Source of the DNA: Methanocella sp. | GTDB taxonomy: Archaea > Halobacteriota > Methanocellia > Methanocellales > Methanocellaceae | Assembly (NCBI RefSeq): GCF_035506375.1 | Contig: NZ_DATJPM010000012.1 | Span: 1-40,124 of the forward strand | Direction of reading: 5' to 3' | DNA: 40,124 bases | In this document: positions 1 through 7,644 of the stretch, in pieces | Numbering within the stretch: the stretch's first letter is position 1 | How the letters are laid out: every line of letters begins with the position of its first letter | Notes under the pieces: generated by a model | Seen by the model: the letters and a program-made list of their open reading frames with translations, nothing else | The model's database searches: none | Told to the model about the DNA's origin: nothing | Position numbers and translations under genes: made by a program

Positions 1-321
1 TTTCGTGTTGAAAAACCGACGGGCAGTACGAAAGTGGAAAACAGGGCAGAGGACCACTAAACAAACACGGAACTACTGGAGCTCTGTGGTGAAAAATAGT
101 GTCCTCCGTCACCGTTGTGCCTTAAAGAGCAGCTAACCATCATGACACAAACACGAAACTACTGGGGGCGCAGAGCACGCGGTAGACGCACAGAGTTTTT
201 CTTATAAATGGAGACCCAGAGAGTCGGAGGACGGGTTTATACCTTAGCTGAGGAACGGAGCTGTAAGAGGCATTGGCGAGGATTTGAGATACCTGCCGGA
301 GGCGCCAGCGAAGCAAGAACA
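1..321. repeat. Degenerate gene-free stretch with an internal near-repeat
   Basis: No convincing gene is present. A 19-bp segment at 61-79 recurs at 147-165 with one mismatch (shared core ACAAACAC followed by AACTACTGG). CTCTGTGG-like words surround both copies. This looks like decayed repetitive DNA between genes. The one open frame here (minus strand, about 60 codons) has low-complexity composition and no start signal, so I do not call it a gene. Confidence 0.35.
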
Positions 322-359
322 CTATTAAAAAAGGAAAGTATAGGGCCGCATAAAGGCCC
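322..359 (-). terminator. Terminator-like hairpin and T-tract after the subtilase
   Basis: GGGCC (343-347) pairs with GGCCC (355-359) around a 7-nt loop. On the minus strand the hairpin is followed by a pyrimidine run with six T's. It lies 15 nt past the stop of the subtilase gene. Confidence 0.45.
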
Positions 360-373
360 GATTGCGAGAGAAC

Positions 374-1720
374 CTACGATTTAGCGTACGGGTAATCCGA
401 GTATCCAGGGTAAGGGTTTATCGGGTACGACGGGTACGGGTACGGGTAGCCCGGGTACGGGTAGTTCGGATACGTCGGCTCGGGGTATGAAGGCGTCGGG
501 GTCGGCGAAGTCTTGCCCAGGATATATTCGATAGCCGCCTTCACGTTGATGCGGCCGTAGCCCGAGTCATTATTCGGGCACGAGTTCCCGTGCTTTGCCG
601 TCTTCTCGAGGATCTCCTTCGCCTGCTGCGGCGTCAGCTTCGGGTTTGCCTGTGCCATCAGGGCGACGGAGCCGCTAACCATGGGGCAGGCCATGGACGT
701 GCCGCTCATGCTTACGTAGTACGTATCGATAGCCTTCTTATTCATGATGCCCCTGGCCTTGCATGACACGATGTCCTTGCCAGGTGCGCATATTTCAGGC
801 TTGATGCGGCCGTCGCTTGTCGGGCCGCGGGAGCTGAACGATGCAATATTATCGGACTTATCGGTCGCTCCGACCGTGAGGGCTCCCGGCGCATCCGCGG
901 GGCATCCGACCGTCTTTTCGTCGGGGCCGCTATTGCCGGCCGCGCAGACGACGATCTTACCTTTATTCACCGCTTTCGTCACCAGGTCGTCCATAGCCTG
1001 CGAGTGCTCGTTCGAGCCCAGCGACATTGAGATGATCTTCGCGTCGCTGTTCGCGGCGTAGTCTAATCCCTTCATGATGGCGGAAAGGCTGCCGGAGCCG
1101 TCCTTGCCCAGGACTTTGACGCCGATGAACTGCACATCCGGGGCGACGCCCTTGTATTTACCGCCAGATGCGGCGCCGCTGCCGCCGATGATGCCGGCGC
1201 AGTGGGTGCCGTGGCCGAAGTCGTCGTAGGGCGTTTGATTATTATTGATGAAGTCCTTCCAGCCCACGACTCTGCCCTTCAGATCGGGATGGCCGGCGTC
1301 GATGCCCGTATCCACGAGCGCCACTTTTACGCCCTTGCCTGTGTAGCCGGTGTCCCAGAGCTGGGGGGCGCCGATAATGCCCGTCGCATCGTCCAGGGAA
1401 ACATTGAACGTTATGTCTTTTTCGATGTATTTGACGTTCGATAATTCTTTCAGCTTATCGACATTGCCATCGGGTAGACTGATGGCAACGCCATGGATGG
1501 TGTCATAAGTGTAGAGTACTTCAGCGTTATTGTCTGTTGCGAATGACGCCACCCGGTCGTCTAACGCGCCGAATGAGTTAGCGCTGTCGTTAAAGACGAC
1601 GACATACGTATTGCTCATCTTGTCGGCATTCCTTGCGGCGGGAGAGCTCGCGGTCACGAGCCCGGTGCCGGCCAGCAAAATTGCACAGAGGATCACGGCG
1701 GTTAGTAATAGTTTTTTAAT
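374..1720 (-). CDS. Secreted subtilisin-like serine protease (family S8) with Tyr/Pro-rich tail
   Basis: Extracellular endopeptidase by family. The order is signal peptide, an inhibitor-I9-like propeptide (about residues 38-108), then a catalytic domain. From the ATT start the catalytic residues are Asp137 (VALVDTGID), His170 (GHGTHCAG), oxyanion Asn263 (AAGNSGP) and Ser342 (GTSMACP). The last 40 residues are Pro/Tyr repeats of the YPYPGYP kind, perhaps a wall- or surface-binding stalk. I chose ATT at 1718-1720 because it gives a complete signal peptide (two Lys, then a hydrophobic core) and sits 6 nt after GGGAGGGG. The next usable start, GTG at 1694-1696, removes the basic N-region and has no Shine-Dalgarno. 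It is a single gene with its own promoter and terminator. The protease assignment is firm; the start is inferred. Confidence 0.9.
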   Translation of the reverse strand: MKKLLLTAVILCAILLAGTGLVTASSPAARNADKMSNTYVVVFNDSANSFGALDDRVASFATDNNAEVLYTYDTIHGVAISLPDGNVDKLKELSNVKYIEKDITFNVSLDDATGIIGAPQLWDTGYTGKGVKVALVDTGIDAGHPDLKGRVVGWKDFINNNQTPYDDFGHGTHCAGIIGGSGAASGGKYKGVAPDVQFIGVKVLGKDGSGSLSAIMKGLDYAANSDAKIISMSLGSNEHSQAMDDLVTKAVNKGKIVVCAAGNSGPDEKTVGCPADAPGALTVGATDKSDNIASFSSRGPTSDGRIKPEICAPGKDIVSCKARGIMNKKAIDTYYVSMSGTSMACPMVSGSVALMAQANPKLTPQQAKEILEKTAKHGNSCPNNDSGYGRINVKAAIEYILGKTSPTPTPSYPEPTYPNYPYPGYPYPYPSYPINPYPGYSDYPYAKS

Positions 1721-1726
1721 TAGTTA

Positions 1727-1734
1727 CCCCTCCC
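1727..1734 (-). promoter_or_regulatory. Shine-Dalgarno that selects an ATT start (subtilase)
   Basis: GGGAGGGG reads on the minus strand and ends 6 nt before ATT at 1718-1720. An in-frame TAA (1724-1726) stands two codons upstream of ATT, so no earlier start exists. Confidence 0.55.
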
Positions 1735-1761
1735 GGTGGTTGTATGCCTAGAAATTCCTGC

Positions 1762-1776
1762 ATATTTTAAATACTT
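1762..1776 (-). promoter_or_regulatory. TATA-like element for the subtilase gene
   Basis: The minus strand reads GTATTTAAAATATG, about 45 nt before the ATT start. That spacing fits an archaeal TATA box with a short leader. The call rests on composition and position only. Confidence 0.4.
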
Positions 1777-2093
1777 TCCTGAATAGACGAATTATATTTG
1801 ATTATATGCTTTTTTAGTTCAATTTTTTGAATATTTTTATAAATTATCATAAAATATGGTATTAATTGCAAAATTAGCTTTTAATATCGCCTGTTTTTAA
1901 CCTATAAACGTTAAATTAGATAGAATATGGGTGCCAGGGGAATGATATAAGAAAAGTTGCGATGTTTGCCTAAAATATGAAATTAATGAGACAGGTACGA
2001 TTTCACGCACCCGCCTCACTAATTTCTAGGGGGCATAATCGATGCCTGGTTATACATTATTATATTTATAATTGTCGGTCATTGGATAACAAA

Positions 2094-2132
2094 ATAGTAT
2101 AACAACATAGTACAACAACATGGTATAACAAT
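2094..2132 (+). repeat. Three tandem 13-bp units upstream of the PAS regulator
   Basis: The units ATAGTATAACAAC (2094-2106), ATAGTACAACAAC (2107-2119) and ATGGTATAACAAT (2120-2132) lie head to tail 54-92 nt before the regulator's ATG. A TATA-like TTATAAAT follows directly. Position suggests an operator array, possibly for self-regulation by the HTH domain; that is inference. Confidence 0.5.
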
Positions 2133-2185
2133 TATAAATGATGAGTGCGATAATATAAGCATAAATTACTAACGGGTATACAGGC

Positions 2186-3880
2186 ATGGATGTTAACAGG
2201 AAAGAGCTATTGGACATCAAGGATGTGCTTAAAGAGAGCCCCCGCGGTATTACCGTTACGGAGATCTCGAAGGCGGTCGGCATGAACCGGCATTCCGTGG
2301 CCAAGTACCTGGAAGTGCTCGTGGCGTCAGGCCACGTCGATATGAGGTCTTTCGGCCCCTCAAAGGTCTACTACTTATCCCAGCGTGTTCCCCTTTCCGC
2401 CATGCTGAGCTTTTCCTCGGACGCTATCGTCATCGTCGATAAGGACCTGCTCATCCGGAATGCAAACGATAAGTTCCTGGAGACTATGGGCCTGACCCGT
2501 GAGAAAGCCATCAATCGGAACATCGAAAATTATATGAACCATATGCCAATGACCAGGAATATCCTGGAGCATATAGGTGAATCCCTCGAAGGAAAGGAGC
2601 AGACACAGGATACGAGCTATCGCCGGGGCGCCGACGAGGTCTACTTTTCGGTCAAATATATACCAACGATTTTCGACGATGGCGGCAAAGGCGTTACTAT
2701 CATCATGAGTGACGTATCCGAACGGCGCCGCATCGAGAACGCAGTGCGGGAAAGTGAACACAAGTTCCGGGGCATGATCGGGCAGTCGACCGACGGCATT
2801 ACGCTGTGTGACGAGAAGGGCGCGGTCATCGAATATAACGAGAGCATGTCCCGGCTTACCAATACTAAGCGGGAGAATGTCATCGGCAAGAATGTCTGGG
2901 AGATCCCATTCTTCATCCGGGCGTATGCCCAACTGCCGGACAGGCCGCCGGTATCGCTCAAGAAGTTCGTTCTGAATTTTCTAATGTCCGGGAAGTCGTC
3001 GATGAAGCACCGGCTGAACATCTTCGATATCCAGATGCCCTACGGCTCACAGCTCACGGTACAGGCGAACATCTTCCCGATCAAGTCGGATAAGGGCTAT
3101 ATGCTGTCCGCCATTGTCCGTGACATCACCGAGCAAAAGCAGGCGGAAGAGGCCCTGCGCCAGAGCGAGCAGAAGTTCCGCGGCCTGATGGAGAACATCA
3201 ACGACATCGCGTGGGAAACGGATAACGAGGGACGCATCACCTATGTCGGCCCCCAGGTCAGGGATATCCTCGGATACGAGCCGGAGTATGTCGTGGGCAG
3301 GACGATCCTGGATTTCATGCCGGAAGATGAAAAAGCGAAATACCTAAAATACTACACGAAGGCGTACGCTCTACCCAGGATGTATAACCTTATAGTGTTC
3401 CTCTTATACCATAAGGATGGCAGTATCCACCCCATAGAAGTGAACGGCTCACCCGTATACGATGAAAAAGGCGAATTTGCCGGATATATAGGCGTCGTAC
3501 GGGACATTACCATGCGGAAGCAGATGGAAGAGACGCTCGAGCTCATGAAGTTCTCCATCGACCACTCGGAAGAAGCGATCTACTGGGTGAAGCCGGACGG
3601 AGGCTTCTATTACGTGAACGACGCCGCATGCCGCATGCTCGGCTACACGAGGGAAGAGCTACAGAGCATGAGCGTCACCGACGTCGACAAGAACATTAAG
3701 GCCAGTAACATACCCCGCCAGTTCGGGAAGCTTAATAAGATAAAATATTGTAAGTTCGAGACCGGGCACCTGACAAAGGACGGCACAAGCATACCGGTAG
3801 AAGTCACTCAGAATTATCTTGAGTTTAACGGCCAGGCCTATAACTTTTGTTTCGCCAGGCCCATATCACGCGGCAAATGA
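2186..3880 (+). CDS. HTH-PAS sensor regulator with four PAS domains
   Basis: 564 residues. An N-terminal winged-helix/HTH (about 1-68) is followed by four PAS domains (about 70-185, 190-320, 325-445, 447-560). The linkers carry the usual PAC endings such as DITEQKQAEEAL. There is no histidine phosphoacceptor, ATPase or receiver domain and no membrane segment. It is therefore best read as a cytoplasmic one-component regulator in which PAS signals control DNA binding. Ligands or cofactors cannot be told from sequence. The start ATG (2186) opens directly on the HTH. The stop codon (3878-3880) touches the stop of the convergent polymerase gene with no base between. Tandem repeats upstream may be its operator. 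Confidence 0.85.
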   Translation: MDVNRKELLDIKDVLKESPRGITVTEISKAVGMNRHSVAKYLEVLVASGHVDMRSFGPSKVYYLSQRVPLSAMLSFSSDAIVIVDKDLLIRNANDKFLETMGLTREKAINRNIENYMNHMPMTRNILEHIGESLEGKEQTQDTSYRRGADEVYFSVKYIPTIFDDGGKGVTIIMSDVSERRRIENAVRESEHKFRGMIGQSTDGITLCDEKGAVIEYNESMSRLTNTKRENVIGKNVWEIPFFIRAYAQLPDRPPVSLKKFVLNFLMSGKSSMKHRLNIFDIQMPYGSQLTVQANIFPIKSDKGYMLSAIVRDITEQKQAEEALRQSEQKFRGLMENINDIAWETDNEGRITYVGPQVRDILGYEPEYVVGRTILDFMPEDEKAKYLKYYTKAYALPRMYNLIVFLLYHKDGSIHPIEVNGSPVYDEKGEFAGYIGVVRDITMRKQMEETLELMKFSIDHSEEAIYWVKPDGGFYYVNDAACRMLGYTREELQSMSVTDVDKNIKASNIPRQFGKLNKIKYCKFETGHLTKDGTSIPVEVTQNYLEFNGQAYNFCFARPISRGK

Positions 3881-6202
3881 TCACGCCCTACATCCCTGTA
3901 CGAACCTATCGAGCCTCGCCTGTTTCTTCCCTGGCAGCAGGTCCTCGTAGCGGACCCCGAACTCGCGCAGCAGCATGTAGACCGGCCGCACGACGTTATC
4001 CACGTACGCGTCCACGTCGTATGCAAGCGGCGCTTCCCGGGCCATCTCCAGCGGCACGGCACGATTCTTTCCCGTGACCACGTACTCGATCTTGCCGCCC
4101 ACCCGGACCCGGCGCCCGCTGCCGGCTAGCTTTTCCGCGGCCACGCAATGGTGGGGCATCGCCTTATATTCCTCGGGGCGCCGTGACAGCTTTTTTATGA
4201 TCGCCAGGTCGTCGGCCCGCACGTGGCCGCCCACGAGCCGGGCTACCTGCCCCCGGACGTATGCGACGGCCGCCGGTACGGCCTCGGCGAACTCTTTCTT
4301 ATCGTGGGCGGCGGCCAGCATCTCCAGCACTGTCTCCTGCGTGTCTTTGGCGATCCGCGCCCGGTCCTGCCGGCGCACCTCGAGGCCCCTGACCAGCGGC
4401 TCGCCGTCCACGCTGGCAAAGTACTTCTTCTTGAGGCCCTTCGAGCATCCCGGCCGCTCCGGGAGGAAAAGCACCCACCTGCACACGTGCTCGAGTTTTA
4501 ATTCCATGCCGAGCTCTTTCGTTATCCGCTCGCTGAAAGCCCGGTAATCCCGGGCCGGGCTGTTCCGGTGGAGGAAGAGCGAGTCGGTATCGGCGTAGAT
4601 GACGCTAAAGCCCGCCTCCTCGGCCATGTCCCGGGCCTTCAGCAGATAATACCGGCCGAAGGCCGGCACCGAGCGGTTGCCGTCCACGGTGCGGAAATTA
4701 TTCAGGGCGAACTGCATGTAGCCGTAAGGGCTCACGAGCTGCATCTTCAGGGAGCGGCTGAGCACGTCCAGCTTCCGGTACTCCGCCGACGCCGGGTCGA
4801 GCTCGCTCATCGCCCGCTTCACCCGGTCCCTTTCCTCCAGCACCCGGCCGAACACCTCGGGATAGACGCCCCGGCGCCGGGCGCAGATGTGGAAGCCCAG
4901 GAAAGGCACCTTTTCCCCGTGCTCTCGGCAATACTCGTGGCGGCAGTTGATGGTCTCGGGGCTGATGTTGTGCTTCACGAAGATGCGGGGGAAAAGCGAA
5001 GCGAAGTCCAGTATGGCCACGTCCTCGTGCAGGCCGGCCACGGGCGTGATGACGAGCCCGCCGTTCTCCTTGACCGACTCCACCAGGGGCGTCTTGAAGC
5101 CCTCCGGGTACTCGGCCGTGTCGGGTATGACCGTCGTCCCTATAAGGGCGGCGTTCACCATGGAGGCGTTCATGAAGCCGTGCTTTTCCCGGCACACGCT
5201 GTCCAGGGGCATCATGCACCGCTGGCACCACGACGTGAACATGGGCAGGCGCTCCACGGCCAGCTCGTACACCCTGGCCGCCTCGCTCTTTTCGGCATGG
5301 CCGGAGAACTCCTTATCGTAGACGGAGTCGAGAGTCAGGTCGGTGCGCTTGAGGTCGGCGTCCGTGCGCGCGTCCTTCCACAGGTCGAGGATGACCCGCC
5401 CGGGCGCCCGTACCTGCGCCGCCTGCCAGTGCGTGATCCGGGCATTTGAGGCATGCAGGCCCGTGCTCCAGGGCACCCTCCCGAAACGCAATGTCAGGCC
5501 GTTCGCCCGCGCCCGCAGCCCGAGCAGCGGAAGCTGCATGTTGTCCGCGTCGAACAGCGCCACGACGTCCGGGTCTCGCTCGTCCAGCGCTTCCTGGAGG
5601 GCCTTGATCATGACGGCCTCGGCCCCTTTCAGCACGGTCTCGGCCGTGCCGTCGAATAAGGAAATGGATATCAGGCGGCACTTCGCCGGGTCGGCCGGGC
5701 CGAACGTACAGTTCACGGCCAGCACCCGGAGCTTCGACGTATCGCATGGGCCGGCTGCTGATATAGCCTTTAATATGCCCTCCCGGGCCTCGAAGTCCAC
5801 GATGGAGTGGGGCGGGACGCCCCGCAGGTAGTGCCACTGGAGACCGGGAAGGAGCTTCGCCTCGGCAAAGCTCACGTTAGCGGGAGAGCGCTGCCTTATC
5901 TCCCGCATGGTCTCCTCAGCCTTACGCTCGTCCAGCAGGAACGCCCGGATGACCGGCACCTGCTCCGCGGCGTAGATGGATTGGTAGCGAGGGCTCGTCT
6001 CTATCCGGGAGACGTTTTCGTGCTGCGCCACGGCGCTCTCCACCAGCGCGGCGTTTCTCTCCGGTATGACGGCGAAGGACGGCCGGAAGTCCCTGTCCTC
6101 CAGGCAGACTATGCCACCCTCCGTCCGTATCCACAGCAAGTACGCCCCGGGCCGGCCGTCCGCGGACGGCCGGTGCCAGGTATCGACCAGGATGCCCTGC
6201 AT
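3881..6202 (-). CDS. Family B DNA polymerase lacking exonuclease residues (PolB2-like)
   Basis: 773 residues, archaeal family B architecture. Polymerase motif A is DFASLFPRI (399-407) and motif C is YADTDS (536-541), so both metal-binding aspartates are present. Motif B is KMQLVSPYG (486-494), where the usual Asn-Ser is Val-Ser. The proofreading site is gone: the Exo I D-x-E position reads N164-C-T166, the Exo II region reads FDADNMQ (217-223), and the Exo III aspartate is replaced near EKSEAAR (304-310). Such loss is typical of the archaeal PolB2 group, whose Sulfolobus member Dpo2 is linked to damage tolerance. Unlike many PolB2 proteins, the polymerase carboxylates here look intact. It is probably an accessory or translesion enzyme rather than the replicase. 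It is a single gene, divergent from the zinc-ribbon gene. Confidence 0.85.
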   Translation of the reverse strand: MQGILVDTWHRPSADGRPGAYLLWIRTEGGIVCLEDRDFRPSFAVIPERNAALVESAVAQHENVSRIETSPRYQSIYAAEQVPVIRAFLLDERKAEETMREIRQRSPANVSFAEAKLLPGLQWHYLRGVPPHSIVDFEAREGILKAISAAGPCDTSKLRVLAVNCTFGPADPAKCRLISISLFDGTAETVLKGAEAVMIKALQEALDERDPDVVALFDADNMQLPLLGLRARANGLTLRFGRVPWSTGLHASNARITHWQAAQVRAPGRVILDLWKDARTDADLKRTDLTLDSVYDKEFSGHAEKSEAARVYELAVERLPMFTSWCQRCMMPLDSVCREKHGFMNASMVNAALIGTTVIPDTAEYPEGFKTPLVESVKENGGLVITPVAGLHEDVAILDFASLFPRIFVKHNISPETINCRHEYCREHGEKVPFLGFHICARRRGVYPEVFGRVLEERDRVKRAMSELDPASAEYRKLDVLSRSLKMQLVSPYGYMQFALNNFRTVDGNRSVPAFGRYYLLKARDMAEEAGFSVIYADTDSLFLHRNSPARDYRAFSERITKELGMELKLEHVCRWVLFLPERPGCSKGLKKKYFASVDGEPLVRGLEVRRQDRARIAKDTQETVLEMLAAAHDKKEFAEAVPAAVAYVRGQVARLVGGHVRADDLAIIKKLSRRPEEYKAMPHHCVAAEKLAGSGRRVRVGGKIEYVVTGKNRAVPLEMAREAPLAYDVDAYVDNVVRPVYMLLREFGVRYEDLLPGKKQARLDRFVQGCRA

Positions 6203-6328
6203 AGTCGACCCATGCGCGGGGGAGTAGATAAGGCAGGAGGCACGGGCGCCGTGAAAATATTCTCGCCGCGACTTTTACTGGAGAACATTAAGTATCCACG
6301 TTCGTAAAAATTGTTAGAGGGAAGATTT

Positions 6329-6652
6329 ATGGCAGTTTGTATGGTATGCGGCACCGATTACTCGGCGAGGGGAGAGATGCTGGACATCGGCGGCACGAAA
6401 TATAAGGTATGCGGCGACTGCGCCGAGAGGGCCCGCTCGAACCCGGCGAACTTCATGGCCGACATCAAGAGGCTCAGCGAGACGAACCCGGCCTACCCCG
6501 TCTGCGACGCGTGCGGCCGGCGGCATTCGGACAGGTGCGACACGGTCCAGTTCGCGGGCACGAACTTCAACGTCTGCGGGTACTGCATACCCGAAGTGCG
6601 GGAGAACCCGGCGGACTTCCTGGCGGGTAAAAAGGGCACCGAGCCAGAGTGA
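6329..6652 (+). CDS. Small protein of two tandem zinc-ribbon-like repeats
   Basis: 107 residues from ATG 6329, which follows GAGGGAAG; an in-frame TTG at 6311 is less likely. Two copies of C-x2-C-x20-C-x2-C are present: Cys4, 7, 28, 31 and Cys59, 62, 83, 86. Each is followed by a matching N-P-A-[ND]-F segment. The protein is an internal duplication of a roughly 50-residue zinc-binding unit. The partner is unknown. It is divergent from the polymerase gene by 126 nt, and its stop lies 5 nt from the stop of thiL. Confidence 0.75.
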   Translation: MAVCMVCGTDYSARGEMLDIGGTKYKVCGDCAERARSNPANFMADIKRLSETNPAYPVCDACGRRHSDRCDTVQFAGTNFNVCGYCIPEVRENPADFLAGKKGTEPE

Positions 6653-6657
6653 CCGTA

Positions 6658-7644
6658 CTAGTGCAGGTCATCTCTTTTTTTCTTTAGGTGCTCATAGCCC
6701 TTACAGGTAATTGGCTTCATCGAGCCCCGGTCGTCGAGCGTAAGCCCTGCTTCGACGGTCCTGCCAATGACGGTGAAATCGACATCCTTGACCTTATCCA
6801 ATCCGGAGGGGTCCAGTGTGAACAGCAGCTCGAACTCGCCTCCGAAGCAGACAGCCATATCCAGCAGCTCTTCCCGGCTTTTTGCGAGCCGGCGGGTCGC
6901 TTCGAGCAGCGGAAGCCGGTCGGCATCGACTAAAAACCCGACTTTGCTTGCGTTCGATAATTCGTATACTGATTTGCCGAGGCCGTCGCTGACGTCCATC
7001 ATGGCGGTGACCTCTTTATAGTTAGACAGCCGCATGCCTTCTTCGACCCGTGGCTTCGGCCGGAAGAAGCGCTCTATGAGCACTTTTTTATCCTTTTCCG
7101 GGGCTTCCCTGCCTTCGATAAGGGCTTTATAGGCGGCGGCCGGCGTGCCCAGGTATCCGGTGACGCATAACAGGTCCCCGACCCTGGCGCCTGAGCGGAG
7201 CTTGAGCTTATCCTTTTTCACCCGACCCAGGGCCGTGGTGACCAGGGTCAGCTCGGCGTGCTGGTCAGTATCGCCGCCTACGATGTCGGTACCATAGGTT
7301 TTCGCGCAGTCCCTCATGCCCCGGGCCAGCCCGTCGATGAAATCGACAGCCGTATCGCCCGGCAAGCCCATTGCGACGACCACGCCGATGGGGCGGGCGC
7401 CCATCGAGGCCACGTCGCTCAGGCTCACCGCCACGCTCATCCAGCCGACGTCCTCGCCCGACATCTCCCTCGGGAAGTCCGTTGTCCGGTGGAGCATGTC
7501 GGTCGTGACGACCAGGTAATCGCCGCCGTCCTCCAGCACCGCGCAATCGTCGCCCAGATAGCCGGAATCCAGGATCTTCGCGATGCGCCGGATTATCCCG
7601 ATCTCCCCGATTTCGTTGGCCTTTAATTCCTTAATCTTCGTAAT
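6658..7644 (-). CDS. thiL: Thiamine-monophosphate kinase ThiL
   Basis: ATP-dependent phosphorylation of thiamine monophosphate to thiamine diphosphate, the last step of cofactor synthesis; PurM-like fold. Seen: YLGDDCAV (residues 30-36 from the ATT start, the Mg-ATP aspartates), VTTDMLHRTTDFP, DVASMGA, IVGGDTD and MMDVSDGL. The conserved N-terminal segment including GDD lies upstream of the first ordinary start (GTG 7537-7539). No ATG, GTG or TTG occurs between that GTG and the upstream in-frame stop. ATT at 7642-7644, 6 nt after GAGGGG, gives 328 residues, a normal ThiL length beginning ITKIKELKANEIGEIG. It overlaps the end of the GNAT gene by 22 nt, so it is probably translationally coupled in an operon with the GNAT and ISF genes. 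Confidence 0.93.
   Translation of the reverse strand: MTKIKELKANEIGEIGIIRRIAKILDSGYLGDDCAVLEDGGDYLVVTTDMLHRTTDFPREMSGEDVGWMSVAVSLSDVASMGARPIGVVVAMGLPGDTAVDFIDGLARGMRDCAKTYGTDIVGGDTDQHAELTLVTTALGRVKKDKLKLRSGARVGDLLCVTGYLGTPAAAYKALIEGREAPEKDKKVLIERFFRPKPRVEEGMRLSNYKEVTAMMDVSDGLGKSVYELSNASKVGFLVDADRLPLLEATRRLAKSREELLDMAVCFGGEFELLFTLDPSGLDKVKDVDFTVIGRTVEAGLTLDDRGSMKPITCKGYEHLKKKRDDLH

Larger units (their letters stand above)
1741..2185. other. AT-rich divergent intergenic region
   Basis: The stretch separates two divergent genes. It holds the subtilase promoter, an imperfect stem (TGAGACAGG near 1988 against CCGCCTCA near 2011), and the 13-bp tandem repeats listed separately. I find no coding frame with codon structure like the neighbours. 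Confidence 0.5.

Noticed and set aside
140..322. 60-codon minus-strand gene
   Set aside because: Low-complexity product, no start signal, lies in decayed repeat DNA.
374..500. Non-coding repeat array
   Set aside because: The periodic GGGTACGGG words are the codons of the Tyr/Pro tail of the protease.
2094..2132. CRISPR-like array
   Set aside because: Units are 13 bp, directly tandem, without spacers, and no cas gene is in the window.
4568..5449. Long plus-strand open frame opposite the polymerase gene
   Set aside because: It mirrors the GC-rich codon pattern of the polymerase on the minus strand; no start signal or domain, and the polymerase motifs are unambiguous.
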